From Isoetes taiwanensis (taxonomy: Eukaryota > Streptophyta > Lycopodiopsida > Isoetales > Isoetaceae), in contig JAJEKV010000051.1 of NCBI GenBank assembly GCA_021234155.1, positions 8,266,105 to 8,330,104 of the forward strand: DNA of 64,000 nt, read 5' to 3'. The number at the start of each line of letters is the position of its first letter. Within the stretch, counting starts at the first letter, position 1. The notes under the pieces are model-generated. The model saw nothing but the letters and a program-made list of their open reading frames with translations. It was not told the DNA's origin and did no database searches. Made by a program: the position numbers and the translations under genes. This document shows, one piece after another, positions 1 to 12,596 of the stretch.

Positions 1-3000
1 CAGAACTAGTAGTTAAGTATGAATGATGAAGGAGACTTGGTGGCAGAGGTTTCTTTTGGTTGATAGGGACGGGGTGTAGTTTCAGAGGGAGTTTGTTATC
101 TTTGTTTTAGATGTGTGAAGCTAAAGGAGACTTGGTGGCAGAGGCCTCTTTTGATTGGTAAATAAAGAGTTCAGTTTTAGGTTGTTATCTCTGTTAAAAA
201 AACAAAAAACAAAAAAAAAGGGGGAGAAAAGCAAATAAAAAAAGTGGAAAGCTTTGTGCAGCTATTGCTTTGAATAGAAATAATACGATCAGTTGTGCAG
301 ATCAACGGCTCACAACCAAGGCTACTGGTTATATATAACTTTTTGAGTATTTATCACAAGGTCAACCTTGGGGGAGGGTTGGATATTGAAACAAGGTTGA
401 CACTTATTGCAGTAATATGTTGGCCAAAATGACATTCACATTAGATCTATTTTAGTGTTTCATACGATAACCTTCTTTGGTACTGGTTTTCTCTGTATTA
501 ATAACGCTGGTGTTGTGCTGCTACAATCGATTCTTTTTTGGTCCCTCTATTTTCATCTGGTCAGATCCTTGGGCTATTTGTGGATTCAAATCCCATTGTC
601 AGTTTGATTTTCCTTTCTCTTGTCTTTATCACTTCTTCATTTGTTTTTTATAGAATTTTGGCAGATTATTATGGCTGATTGGGGACATCAAGGGCTCCTC
701 TTCTCCAGCTTGTTTTATTCGCAAGTATCCAGACTGAGATCGCTATGCCAAGATATGTTTTGGCATGTTTTGGATGTCAGAGATGTTTTGGAGGCAATGT
801 TGGTTCGATTGCACACGGCAGAGCTGGAAGGTTGTGGTGGCAAGGCAGAGCTTCGATTCCTACAGAATCTCACAGAACTCCAGGCAGGGCCAATTTCGCC
901 CTGTTTTTTGCAGGCGAGCCATAGGTTGAATGTTGAAGCTGTGCTCAGAATCTCGGAATAGTCAAGCATGCGGGCAGATCCAGCGATCGTACCAAGCAAC
1001 TCCATTGGTTGCTTCCACTAGGAAAATTAAATTTTGATAAAGAGGAAAAAGGTAGTGGTCTTTTGGCACCATTAGTTTGTGCAAGAGCTTATAAGGAACA
1101 AAATAAGTGGCCTTATATATGGAAGATTTCGTGGAATTTTCCATAATCTAAGGGTAAGGAATTAACAATAGAGATAATCACCCTTTTTGTGATATATATC
1201 TATTTACAAGTATTTAGTTTTATTTCATTAAAACATCTACTTACTTAAAATGTTATTGCCATCATTGGCTCACGCCGGTGTCCGCATTTTTCCGGCGTGA
1301 GCAGCGTGAGTTTTGCGATCAGAAAAAGGTTTCCGGTGGCATTTTTTTCTCTCCTCAGCTCGGCAATGGGTGGTGCGTTGGGTAACGCATAGAGGGCTAC
1401 CGTTATGAGTTAAGATATGGATGGGGGTTGTCCTCCACTTTCCATCATTTTTTCTTTGTTAAATTTGAGGCATCAGGTGGAACTCGGAGGAGAGCCATCT
1501 GGCAATCATCGCCACATTCATCAGCATTTTCGTTTCCAGAGGAATCGTTGGAGCATGTACATTTTCTTTGATTCAAGTTAACCCAGCTCAAGCAATCTAT
1601 AAATTGATTATGGGTAAGATGGTTCAAGGTCGTTTTTGTAAGCTATGTACTTGGGATATGTTGCTTGACGTTTTGCCTTCGTTGCAAATTTTTTGATGGA
1701 AAATCGACCATGATATTGCTCAGCAAGCTAGCAAATTTGGGCAAGGAAGTTATTTAATAGGTTTTCTTGCAGCTTTCATTAGTTTAGTATACAGACATAA
1801 ACAAGTATGGTATCACAATCACAACTCTTATTTTATTAGATAAGCTCCAAAATCTACAGGATAATTAGATTTGGATGATGTGAAATAAGTTTAAGCTGAG
1901 GTTTTGAGGTTTTGTAATTTCTTGCAAGGGTGTCATCAAAGCTGGAGCTGTCTTAGGCTGTTTTAGTGGTCTTGACTCTTGGTTTGGAATGCTGCAAAGC
2001 TTCTTGAAGCTTTTGATGAACCTATGACATATCGAATCTGCAAGGCTAGCACTTATTTTTAAGTTTGGGCATCTCAACAAACAAACTGTCCTTCGGTGTT
2101 TTGTCGGCTTGGGTTATCTTCAGGCTCTGAAGCAATGTTTCTGGAGCGGCTTATAGGTAAATTTACAAGATGCGGTCTTGCATGTGAAACTATATATTTT
2201 ATAATCGAGTTCTTTGGTGCAGGCCAGGTTCAATTACATTGAGGGCAATATTTATTGAAGCAGAACCATTTCTGTAAGTTGCATGATCCAGTGAAACTCT
2301 GCGTGATATTTTACCTTTCTCTATGTTAATACTTGCCCAGCATCACCAAATTAGGGCATTCGAAAGAGCTCCAGTACAAAAAATAAGATAAAGGTACTTT
2401 GATTCATTATGCGTGTGTATTTTCTGCATTACGCTACTAGATTGAAGCATACCGTATTTATTCTGCAGGTACCTTGATACTTTCAGCCCCAAACAATGAA
2501 CTTTTGTATCGAACATGGGTCTACTGCCCTCCAGTTTGTGCCAGATGGAATCAAAGCACCATATTAATCCATACATCGGGTTGTCTTCTGGAGTTCAGGA
2601 TTCTGTTGTTTGCAATTCGATTGCCACTGTTCACAGTTCAAGGTAAACAGGATCCATATTTATTTTTATTTTGTAAGACGTTCAAGGGATTTGTCCACCT
2701 TCTTTCTACTTGTTCTTCTTTTTTGGAGGCTGGATGGCTCCAGTGATGTGTATCATTGAAGGTCGATTCTTGAACCACATTGAACTCGATCAACACTTTA
2801 GATTGATATGTATGCAAGCTGCTGAATATGATCAAACATAACATTTCCCTGACTAGAGAACATTCCTACAGTGATTGAAGCCTATGGAATAAGGGTCAAT
2901 TTTCAACAAATGTTGTAAGTGCTTTGAGCTTTTAGAATGTGTTGTCTAGGGCTTCAAATTGCTCTTTATATAGGTAAAAGTTTCAGACTATTATTTGCAC

Positions 3001-4080
3001 ATTGTGGATGCATTAGATTTCATGCTGGGTATGAACTGAAAATGTGGATTCTGATATTGTGTATAAGAATTGTGTCTGAACTCTTCGTATATTATTATTT
3101 GCGGACGTTTATAGCTATTTTCTTAGTTTGATGCGTTACCTCCTGGACTATAGTCAGCAAACTTCTATGTGTTAAGAAATTTTTGTTTGTTCTTACATTC
3201 AATAAGAATGAATATGATCATAGGAGTAATAGCTAATAATTTGTGATGTTCCTGTTGGAAGAGATGCAAAGTATGTCCTATTAACGAGAGCTGTATTACA
3301 CACATTTATGGGGGGTTGATCTAGGATGTATGAGCAATGTCACATAGCTTAAGATTGAAAAGCATTAAGAAGGCAGTGGGAATGGTGAACATGCAACATT
3401 TTCAAGACATTTCATCTGTTCAGGTTTGCCACTGGCACCTAAGCGCAGTAAGTATGTGCAGGGCATGCTTGAATATGGTCTTGCATGGGGCAACAATAAT
3501 GCCAAATTCCTCTGATCCTCCACAGCTTTCTCCCAATAATGGTCCTTGGCCTGGATGTGGAAGCTGGTAATATATGTTAGCTTCTGGTTGGGCAAGCAAA
3601 GTATGTAATTGTTTGTATGTTGTGATATGTAGGTCATTACCTGTACTCTATGTGGAAAAGCTATTTCAGTGGTTCAGTGTGTGTGGCCTATTTTGCTACA
3701 TGCAGATCTTATATTTCTAGAAGCAGAAGCAGACTTTGTGAAATGTACATATTGTCCTTTCAGAATGTTGATATTTTTAGTCTATCCAATTTGAACTTGG
3801 TGCAAGAATAAAGCTATACTGATGAACATTGTTAACCCTGAACAATAGTTATTGCTGCACATAATGGACTACTAGGGGTCATTGAACAGGCCAAGCCAGG
3901 ATAAGAGCTACCAAATGGACATGTTGTCGAGCTGTTTGGCATGTTGTTGTGAGAAACATGTAAGAAACATATTGTTGTAAGAAACATGCTCTACTCAACT
4001 CCTCTCTCACATTTTATTTGGACATTAAGCATAAAATATCATGTATCAACCAAATACTTTATTTTTCTTAAATGGAACTG
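1..4080. other. Unassigned AT-rich stretch
   Basis: I recognise no gene here. Near the left edge a 30-odd-bp phrase (aaggagacttggtggcagag) occurs twice, at about 29-60 and 124-158, followed by an A-rich run near 197-242. That looks like repeat DNA. Short open frames at 620-961, 2474-2746 and 3337-3570 have no familiar motif and could be chance. An 11-bp hairpin at 1268-1302 is listed separately. Confidence 0.4.
1268..1302. repeat. 11-bp perfect inverted repeat with 13-nt loop
   Basis: GCTCACGCCGG (1268-1278) is the exact reverse complement of CCGGCGTGAGC (1292-1302). The 13 bases between them form the loop. The stem is GC-rich in an AT-rich neighbourhood. It could be a transposon end or a folded leader; no flanking gene explains it. 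Confidence 0.6.
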
Positions 4081-4104
4081 ATGGTACATGAAAACTGATG
4101 TCAT

Positions 4105-4275
4105 CGATTCGCGTAGCGAATCGACATTCTTGCACAACACGAGCATGCATGCATTCGTATGCATGCGTCGCATGCATTTTTAGGCCGTTCATCAGGTTGG
4201 GGATCGCTACTTATTGCAGAGTTCTTCATCGACGTTTCATCGGCGCTTTCTCATCTCTCAGCAGTATCGATGGCT
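4105..4275 (+). repeat. Hairpin-headed repeat, copy 1
   Basis: It begins with an 8-bp hairpin, CGATTCGC-GTA-GCGAATCG (4105-4123), then an ATGCATGC-rich segment, then a core of about 85 bp starting near 4195 (aggttggggatcgctactta). The core recurs almost exactly at 4503-4587 and in diverged form at 43.66-43.74 kb. No protein is encoded. This is an interspersed repeat of unknown class. Confidence 0.65.
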
Positions 4276-4451
4276 TCTATTCTTGATCTCATGCGGAGGA
4301 GAGGCTTCTTCTTGCATGAGCTACTCTTTCTTGGCCATTCATATCCTTTCTAACCTCTTCTATCTTTGCCCTTTTGTCCGCCATGGACAATCTTCAACCT
4401 TTCTCCTCGGATTTAGTATTTGAAGTTCTCTGGTATCGGGATGTTGTTGGT

Positions 4452-4477
4452 TTCATGCGAGTCGCAGTGCAAGAATG
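4452..4477 (+). repeat. 26-bp direct repeat, left copy
   Basis: A 26-bp block beginning ttcatgcgagtcgcagtg and ending caagaatg is repeated exactly at 5104-5129. The 626 bp between the copies could be an insertion that duplicated its target. Confidence 0.7.
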
Positions 4478-4482
4478 TCATT

Positions 4483-4587
4483 GATTCGCGTAGCGAATCG
4501 AGAGGTTGGGGATCACTACTTATTGCAGAGTTCTTCATCGACGTTTCATCGGCGCTTTCTCATCTCTCAGCAGTATCCATGGCTCCC
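4483..4587 (+). repeat. Hairpin-headed repeat, copy 2
   Basis: It has the hairpin GATTCGC-GTA-GCGAATC (4483-4499), followed directly by the same core as copy 1. Only two substitutions are visible over the roughly 80-bp core (tcgct/tcact and tcgat/tccat). It lacks the ATGCATGC-rich segment of copy 1, so that segment was gained or lost as a block. Confidence 0.7.
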
Positions 4588-4639
4588 ACCCTCCCCCCCT
4601 TATAATTGTTATTTATATGTTCATATTTGTTATAATTGT

Positions 4640-4735
4640 CGTGTGGCACGTGTGACCAGCCCCTCGCTTTTTCGAGGTGTAAATGTTGTTTTTGTCGCGC
4701 GGGCACGCTGCGGACCAGCCCCTCGCTTTGAGGTT
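4640..4735 (+). repeat. Imperfect duplication with GACCAGCCCCTCGCTTT
   Basis: The phrase gaccagcccctcgcttt appears near 4656 and again near 4713, each preceded by a related GC-rich lead (gtggcacgtgt and gggcacgctgcg). The first copy can fold as CCTCG-ctttt-CGAGG. The block lies inside the 626-bp segment flanked by the 26-bp direct repeats. Confidence 0.5.
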
Positions 4736-5103
4736 TTTTCTCTATTGGTTTTTCATTTGGTGATGTGCGGGGTCCGGGGTGATGCGCGACTTCGGTATTC
4801 TCTGTGGAGCGTGGGTTTTTTTGTGGGAATGTTTAGCAGCCCTGCGTTGTCCAAGCCCCTTGCCGAGATTTTATCGCTAGGGTTTTTCCTCGAAAACCCG
4901 AAAGGGCGGGGTTTTTTAATCCCGACGATAAGCTATCGGCAGGTACACTAGCCAACATCTGTAGCACACAATTTTATTTGGGGTCCAGATGTTATAACTG
5001 GATATTCCCTATGTTTTTCATTTTTTGGGCAGCCTACGATGTGCAGCTACCCACCCTGTACCATTGTAGAAAAAACTGCTGAGATGAATGAAAAACCTAT
5101 CTA

Positions 5104-5129
5104 TTCATGCGAGTCGCAGTGCAAGAATG
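5104..5129 (+). repeat. 26-bp direct repeat, right copy
   Basis: Exact copy of 4452-4477. After it the sequence changes to AT-rich flank (gtttattcatatag). Together the two copies bracket 626 bp containing hairpin-headed repeat copy 2. Confidence 0.7.
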
Positions 5130-7050
5130 GTTTATTCATATAGTTCGGGCAAATATTTCTTTACAGTTAAATACCGTTCAATTATAGTTAGGGCAAGTGT
5201 TCCTTTAGAGTTGAACAACGGTAAGAACTGCAATATACAAAATAACTTAGTTATTTAGATTGCTCAGGATCAATTGCTCCTTATAAGACAAAAACATACA
5301 TAAAAAAGGAAGTACAATTGTATTGTATGAATTATGACACTGAATTCAACTAGATAGATAAGTTGATCAAACAACAAGTTAAACCACCAAACATGTTATA
5401 ACATTTGCCCCTATTTGATGAATGCACGTGGGTCGTGAAGTTTATTTTGAGTTGGGAAACTTCAACTTAGTTCTAATTAGGTATGCATTAGGGCGATGGA
5501 ATCCACTTCAGATACTTGCTTAGCTCATAGACAACTTTTTTCTTATGGGATGGTTTCTATATGTATGTTTGTAACTTTTGACTGCCAATTATGTGTTTGG
5601 TGACTTCTGCTTTGTGCAATTTATACATAACAATTGGGGTGAGATTCAACTAGGGGTGGACGTCTTTCAGGACATGGCATTAAAGTTCCTTAAAGTTATG
5701 GTTTTTTTGGGTTGCCCCTAGGGGGGCAAACCCTTGTTTATGTGGGTTTATGGTATATTCTAGGTATATGTTAGAATATACCTAGGATATGCCGGTGACT
5801 GCTAAAAACCCATTGTAGGCTGTAAACTGGCGGTCTCATGCGTTCTAGATGGCGGATGTTCTAACCGGTAACTGGCAGCGGAGACCAAACCTGCACTCTG
5901 ATACTGGGCCCTAAAATGCCATGGCCGAGCAGAAGAGTAGTGCCATGCATTACGGTGGCCAGGCGGAAGGATTGTATCCGCTCTAAATTGTTTAAGTTTT
6001 TCTTATTCTGGTAGGGTTAAATTCTATGTGATTTCTTCTAGCACCATGAAGCCTTGTGACACGGTGATTGTATTTTAGGGAAAAGAAGCTTCGTTTTCCT
6101 AAAGAAAAAAAGGGTGCTAAGAAGTTGGATACGGTCGTGTGAAGAACAATGTGGCCCAATGCTCCAAAGGGACCCTCGTGTTGCCGCTGAAGATGAAGAG
6201 AAGCGGCAAGCGGTGTTGCACCTCTTGGAATTGCTATTGAACAAGTCAATTAGATTCAGTTAGGCTGATTCCCAGGAGGGATTCTGTGACCATCTGTGAG
6301 CCGTAGATTCAAGCTCATGACACTCAAATTTGGTGCTGCTGGGATTAAGGGTTAGTGATCTGCCTTTGTCTTGTATTGATGCTCACTGCATATTATGGCA
6401 GAATTTGATCTTCTCTTTTTGATGTCTGTGCTAAGAAAGCTACGGGTTGAGCTCATGAGAACATACCCTTGTTCATATTCTAGATTTTCTTAATGTTACT
6501 TTTCCATAGGGAAGGCCACCTTTGAGGATTGTTTCCATTATTTGTTGGGCATTATCACTTCATTGTAAATCCTAAGTTTTTCCAACATTGGATGCTTCAG
6601 CTCAAGCTTCCTTGCTCTCATGTTATCTCTTATAATTCCTGCTTCATCCCCTTTGCTAATACTGCAGTAAAACTTGCTTTTTGCATTCCAGAGTTCTTTA
6701 TATTTTATGGCTGGTACATCATGCATGTGTTATGCATTTGCATTTAGCGCCGCCCGTGCATCTACAACTAGGTGATGTGCATTCCCGATGGGTCTTTCTT
6801 CTTTGTGTTAGCAAATTCATCTATCCTTTTCCTCAACTCTAAGTTCTTTGACTTGGGATCCTCCATCCATCTCACAGCCATATGAGTGTCTTCTGCCACC
6901 CAGATACTACATCAATGAAAGTGATTTTGTTAATGTGTACATTATGTGTATTGCATTTTGATGGAACTATATCATATTATCTCAAAGTCGTTCAGTATTC
7001 TATAAAAAATATCATTCGTGTGAGGCACAACTCTTAACTTGAGTCTGCAG
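5130..7050. other. No gene recognised; two hairpins
   Basis: I see no supportable gene. GGTATATTCTA (5752-5762) pairs perfectly with TAGAATATACC (5772-5782) across a 9-nt loop. Just upstream, gggttgcccc / ggggcaaaccc (about 5709-5733) forms a near-palindrome. A minus-strand open frame at 5992-6249 has no recognisable motif. Confidence 0.4.
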
Positions 7051-7407
7051 GTTATAGAGACATCTGATAAGAGGAAGTATGGCCTCCCAGCAGACTTCGG
7101 TAGTTTAGGTTGTACAAGTGCTTGAAATGGCAAGTGGAAAACCACCTTGGTGACACCAACATTGTGAGTAGGTTACCGTTTTCTGAGAATAAAGCAATTT
7201 GTATATGGTTTTGACATGCTATAATTCACAGATGGGGTTGTTAGTGAAAGTACAGAGTGGGGAGCTTCCACCCATACCAGATACCTTGAGCTCTGAAGCA
7301 AAAAAATTTATCATTCGTTGCTTGCGAAAGGATCCAGAAGGCAACCCAGAGCATCAGAACTGTTGGATGACCCTTTTGTGTTAAATGCACCGGACCCCGA
7401 TTTCTGA
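7051..7407 (+). pseudogene. MAPKKK-type protein kinase C-terminal fragment
   Basis: After an acceptor-like tctgcag, the frame reads VIETSDKRKYGLPAD and then a SLGCT block, matching kinase subdomains VIII-IX of plant MAPKKK/MEKK proteins. A one-base slip leads to VLEMASGKPPW, then a second slip. A GTGAGT donor (7164) and a CAG acceptor (7231) frame a 67-bp intron. The second exon reads GELPPIPDTLSSEAKKFI and, after another slip, ELLDDPFV to a stop at 7405-7407, the usual subdomain XI end. The tryptophan of the DxWSLG motif is lost (DFGSLG). The N-lobe and catalytic loop are absent upstream. It is a dead or partial copy; the family assignment is from motif recognition. Confidence 0.72.
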
Positions 7408-9259
7408 GATGTTTTAAAATATCAGTAGGGGAGGTGGTTTGCTCAAGGATGACTGGAGATACAGTGAATGAGCATTGTTGGACATCATATAATTAGTTTA
7501 GGAGCAATTGTTGTTCTGTGCTGCTCCCAGTCTTGTACGGTGTACCTGAGGTGTTGTCAAGTAAAGTCAAAGGGAAACTGCTGAAATTGTATGCCATATC
7601 ATCTGCATCTAGAGGAAGGGATGGGCTCTAGTGGTCAAGATTTGTGAGATGCATAGTATGGTCCAGGTGACCACCCAAGATTCTTGTGGGAAGTACTGTT
7701 CCTACCATTTCATTATGTACTCCAAAACAAGCGTGAAGATTGGAGAATTTGTTATCTCAATTCGGTTGAAATTTTATCGGTTATGCTAATTAAAACTTCA
7801 TTTACAATTCAGCCTATAACCTTTTTTAGAAGATAATCGCTTGCTAACTCTGATTGCTTTCAAAAAAAATTCAAGAAGTCCTCTCAGCCGTTGGATGTGA
7901 AATTTCTGCCAATAATCTAATGCACGTGTCAGCATACCATACACATGCCAAAACCCAAATCAGAAAGACCTCTCTGCTCCAGCCAGCGCAGACCACATGC
8001 ATGAAGCCAGCTTCAGAATCATCGAAGCCTCAGATTCGAAGCAACAGACAAAGAAACAGGATAATTCTTCTACTCTAATATACAAAATTCCTTATGCTAA
8101 GCTCTCTACACTAAAACCCAAAGAACAGAAGCAATGTACAGTCCGTGTACAGTTCAACTCATCTCTTCCCCTTCCCCTATTCATCGTTTAATTCTTTCCT
8201 TACTTTCTTTTCTTGTTGTTGCCATCCTGTCTTTTGCATCTGAATAATTTAATGGAGCATGTGAAATATATGGATGAGGTAATTGGTTATGTTTCCTTTG
8301 CAATGATACAGGTGACAAAGGATGAATATGTGCAGGTTGCTCAGTGGTAAAGGTCAAGTCAGTAATGCTAGATACGGTGATGGCCCCACAAAGCACAAAT
8401 TTGTATTTCATTTTCTGGATGTAGCTCCAAAAAGGTTGTCAGATATGCACAACATGTATTTTGAAGCCAAGAATCTATTTTCCATGCTAAAATTATTGGG
8501 CACAATTTCGTGGTTTAAAATTGGAATGATGCATATTTTTGCTAGTTAGCAAAGAGGATGCATTGTCTCTAGAGTCATATTAAGTCAGAATCATTGACAA
8601 GGAGATAAAGATATAGAGAAACAAATATGTTCGTCAACTCAACTGTTATTTGTGACTTATGCCATGATTCAGGCCGCATATAGTGATCCTTATTTGTGGG
8701 GTACAACTGAATAGTTATATACCTTAAGATTTCAAGTAGATATACTTAATGGCCATGCCTTCATACATGTCTTGTACATGAGATGAGATGTGCTGTAACT
8801 ATTTATTATAATAATTACAACATTGTTGTATATGGAAAAACATGATAGGAAAGGAGCAAACACTGTAAAAAAATGAGAAGAAACATTTAAACATACACAT
8901 GGATTTAAATTTTGAAAATACCAAAAACCTTCAAACGGATAGGGATTTGAACCACGAAACTACCATGACACATGCATTTGTAAGTACCATGACACTTGAC
9001 TTTAAGTTTTTAAAATACTGAAAAACCTTCAAGCGGATAGGATCTTGAATTCGAAAGTACCATGACCTTTGGGTAGTTGCATCATCCAAAGAGAATGCAA
9101 GAAAGTATAAATTCTTCCTAAAGACAAAAACATTGCAACAAATATGGAAAAAGTCAACCACACCTAGTTACCTATTGCCTCTTGTTTACTATCCACGATT
9201 CAATAATTTCGGTGATTGGTTCTTTTTAGTAGCCATTGCGATAACTATAGCAATGAAAT
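7408..9259. other. No gene recognised; one diverged tandem duplication
   Basis: No coding region can be supported. A phrase containing aaaaccttcaa-cggatagg and taccatgaca occurs twice about 95 bp apart (near 8908-8980 and 9003-9066), a diverged local duplication. Confidence 0.4.
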
Positions 9260-10061
9260 GCATTGTTCAATGAAATGCCTCTTAAAGATGTGGTCTCCTG
9301 GAATGCCATGCTTGCTGCGTAAACTCAAGGAAAATATGGCACCCAAGCACTTGAGCTTTCCAAGGAAATGGAGCTAGAAGGTATACTTCTTTTCGAAGGT
9401 AATCGCATAACAATGCTAGATGCAATGCGAGCATTGGGTATTAGATAAAGCTAGAAGGTTGCATGAGTATGCCATCCATAAAAGATTTGTTGGAGATGTT
9501 AACATTGAAAATACACTTATCAGTATTTATTGCAGTTGTAGGATATCTAAGCGAAGCCCAAATTGTGTTTGATGAAATGCATCAACATGATCTGGGCTTT
9601 TGGAATACTATTACTACAACCTATGATCAAAATGGGGATGGAAAAAAGGCCCTTCAGCTCTTTCAAGACATGCAAATACTGAGCATGATGCCAAATAAAG
9701 CGACTCTTGTTGTTTACGTGTGTAGTCATATTGGCCAGCTTGAAGATGTTGTCATTTCTTCCTTTGCACAAGCATGCATTGCAAAATCCAGCTAGTATCA
9801 GATCATTACATTTGCATGGCAAACCTCCTTGATCGATCTAGATAGATTGAAAAAGCTGAGGATCTGATCAAAAATATGTTTTCTGATGCAATTTCTATAT
9901 CTTGGATGACCTTGTGCGGTGCTTCTTTGGAACAACGATTGTTATACCAATTTGGAATTAACAATGAAAATTGATGGCAAATAGCTGCGTAAATGAGAGT
10001 CTTTGGAGAAGAAGCATTGGAAAGCCTCTCGAATGCCGTATGCAAACAAGTGAATTACCTA
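9260..10061 (+). pseudogene. PPR protein pseudogene
   Basis: Reading across several shifts and stops gives pieces of a PLS-type PPR protein: LFNEMPLKDVVSWNAML near 9265, ENTLISIYC near 9510, EAQIVFDEMHQHDLGFWN (9555-9605), KKALQLFQDM (9646) and, near the end, MANLLDRSR then KAEDLIKNM and ISWMTLCGA (about 9815-9925), the conserved region before the E domain. Stops occur after LAA (near 9320), near 9447 and near 9848. It is clearly non-functional as one chain and diverged from the intact PPR genes at 16.7 and 20.2 kb. Confidence 0.75.
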
Positions 10062-12590
10062 TTATCACTATAAAATATCTCGGGCAATTTTTGATAGCTC
10101 TGTAAGGAATCTTCCATGTTATTTTATTAGAACGTAGGATGTTTGTCTCTGACTAACCTTAACCACGTCCTTTATTGCAAGAAAGGATCATGCGTTTAAT
10201 GCAACAATGGATGAGATTGAAATTGATATTGATGCCGGGTAACTCTTATTGTAGTCCATATTAGCTTTTTCATTTGATGTGTCATAGGCTCAATTGTCAT
10301 GTTAATTCAAGAAATTTGCCATGGCTTCGATGCCGGTTATTAAATTCTAGTTAATGTGTCATGTGTGTTTAGTTCCTCGAATTCATTTTAGAAATGAATT
10401 TTGCATAAGAAACCAATTTGAAAAACCATGTGGTGCAATATGGTGGATTTTGTACAAGATTACATGCAATATAACATGATGCCGGTATAGTTGATTGGAT
10501 CGGGGAGCTTATTGTGGGGCGCCACGACCTATGTTTTTTATTTGTTGAAGGGAGCAAAGGATGTTTCAAGTTGTTTCTTTAAGCATGGAGGTTTTGAATT
10601 CATATCATGATTTAGATAGACCACTTCTCTTTGCTTCTTGGAATGCTCGATTCCTATATATATACGTGTGATTGCACCATAATTGTTCACAAGAAAGATG
10701 AACTACAAAGAAGCACTATAATTTTTATAAAGTTTGAAGGAGACAATTATTATGATTGACCACTCAAGGGGACATGGAAAAATTTGTCAAGAGGCTGCTA
10801 CAAAATTAAATACAATTGTGATTCCTTATATAGATCAAATCTATCTATCTATTTGTTGAATAAAGATCTTCGATTACCGGTAATTCCTCTTTCCTTCCTC
10901 AGTCTCTATGAATTGACCTCCATAGCTTTTTAAACAAAACTCGAAATTCCTGGGCTACAAAAGCAGCAACCTATGTTCATACCATCCACAAGCCTCGACA
11001 CAAAACAAAACAGACCTAACACGAAATGACAAAACAGAAACCATGAAAACACCCTCTCGGGCCAACGGAGGGCAACCCTTCGTGCGCAGCACCTTGTTGA
11101 GGTAGTTCCACATATGAAATATAAAAAATCCACGTAAGAACACATTAAAAGTCCAAGAAAGATAAGATAAGATAAGATAAGAAACAAAAAACAAAAAAAC
11201 AAAAAAACCAAAATGGAGATCCATATGGCGACATCCGAGCAAGGGACAGTTACATCATTTTTTTGGGCCAGCCAATATTGAATGCACTTTAAAAAATGGC
11301 TTGGCAATGCCACATGGATGTTTTGAATTTAACTTCCACTCAAGTGGAATACATCGCAACTACAACTTTCTGAGATGGCAAAATTATACTGGATTTCTAA
11401 TCGAAATTTATTTTTTAAAGTCATAGTGAAATTTCGCCCTTAGCATACCTGCAATCTTCAAGAGAAGATTTAGGGGTTATGCGTGCCCAGGGTTGAGCCC
11501 CTACATAAACACGCCACCCTGACTGATGTGCGGCAAAACTTGCGCAACAACACCGGGAATACCAGTGTTTTTTGTTCAGGTTGTAGGTGGATCGAGAAAG
11601 ATGAAAGAAATTGTCAAGTTGGAGCACTTAAATCCAACTAAATGATAACTTCCTATTTGATGGAGTCTAGCCAAGGGAATGTTGTTTACGCTGACGTGCT
11701 TTGAGAGAGGTGGATGGAGGATGGAGTACATGTATCTATGTATTGTATAATGTAGTGCTTTGATGTACCTTCAATTGTTTGTCTCTTTTATCAAATGACA
11801 ACGGCACTGTGCATTGGCAAATTGGCGTTTTAGTAGTAAAAGAACACACATGTGTTGGAATATGTAATGGAACGCATTCGAGGGCCTACAAATCGTTTTG
11901 GGGGGAGGTAATGTATGATTCCATTATACGAGCCTACCTTCAGGATAAGTTGTCTCACGTGCTTGATGGTCACAAGACATTATCGGCAGTTCGAATCAAT
12001 GGCTCGCACGTGTATTCATAATTTTTACCCTGGCTAAGATGTTATCTGTAGGAGAAGTGAAGATATCATGGGAGCGTCCAAAAAATATACAACATTTGGT
12101 TGGTGATGTGCTATCCATCATGAACTAAAGTACGCCAAAGAACCAGGACAAAATTTTGTGTTTTGCATTTCTGTACCTATTTTTTGTTGATGTATTTAAG
12201 TACTTCTAAGAGCGATATTTTGAGCATAAGTTTTGTTTTATGTTTTGAGCATTGTTTTTTCTACTGAAATCCATAAATGCAAAGATAATACATTGATGAT
12301 ACTATCATTAGACATTTTCAATAACAAAAAGAATTACAAAAGAAAATAATGTCCATTCTTGCAAATATCAAGATGTGCTGCTAATGGCAGTTGCACATAT
12401 AATGACGTTAAAGGATGAGTAAAGATATATGTCAGGACATTAGCCCGGCAATGTCGGGCACACATTTACTAGTTTCTTCTAACTTACCTTTCTAGGGTTT
12501 CTTTACGGCAGAGCAGCGGGCTTTGAGAGGTGTTTCCAAAATTTCATCTCTTCCTCCTTACGATCTACACGAAGGTGCTCCTACTCTTGG
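10062..12590. other. No gene recognised; GATAA microsatellite
   Basis: Mostly AT-rich unassigned DNA. A short (GATAA)n run at about 11160-11180 is followed by an A-rich run to about 11210. A hydrophobic minus-strand open frame at 10930-11313 is rich in F/L/C because of this simple sequence and is not supported as a gene. Confidence 0.4.
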
Positions 12591-12596
12591 TCCTGC

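Noticed and set aside
4870-4920. Bacterial-type terminator (aaaacccgaaagggcggggtttt)
   Set aside because: The GC stem plus T run looks like one, but the window is eukaryotic and no bacterial gene is adjacent.
10930-11313. Hydrophobic minus-strand protein of 127 residues
   Set aside because: Composition follows a simple GATAA/A-rich sequence and there is no family motif.
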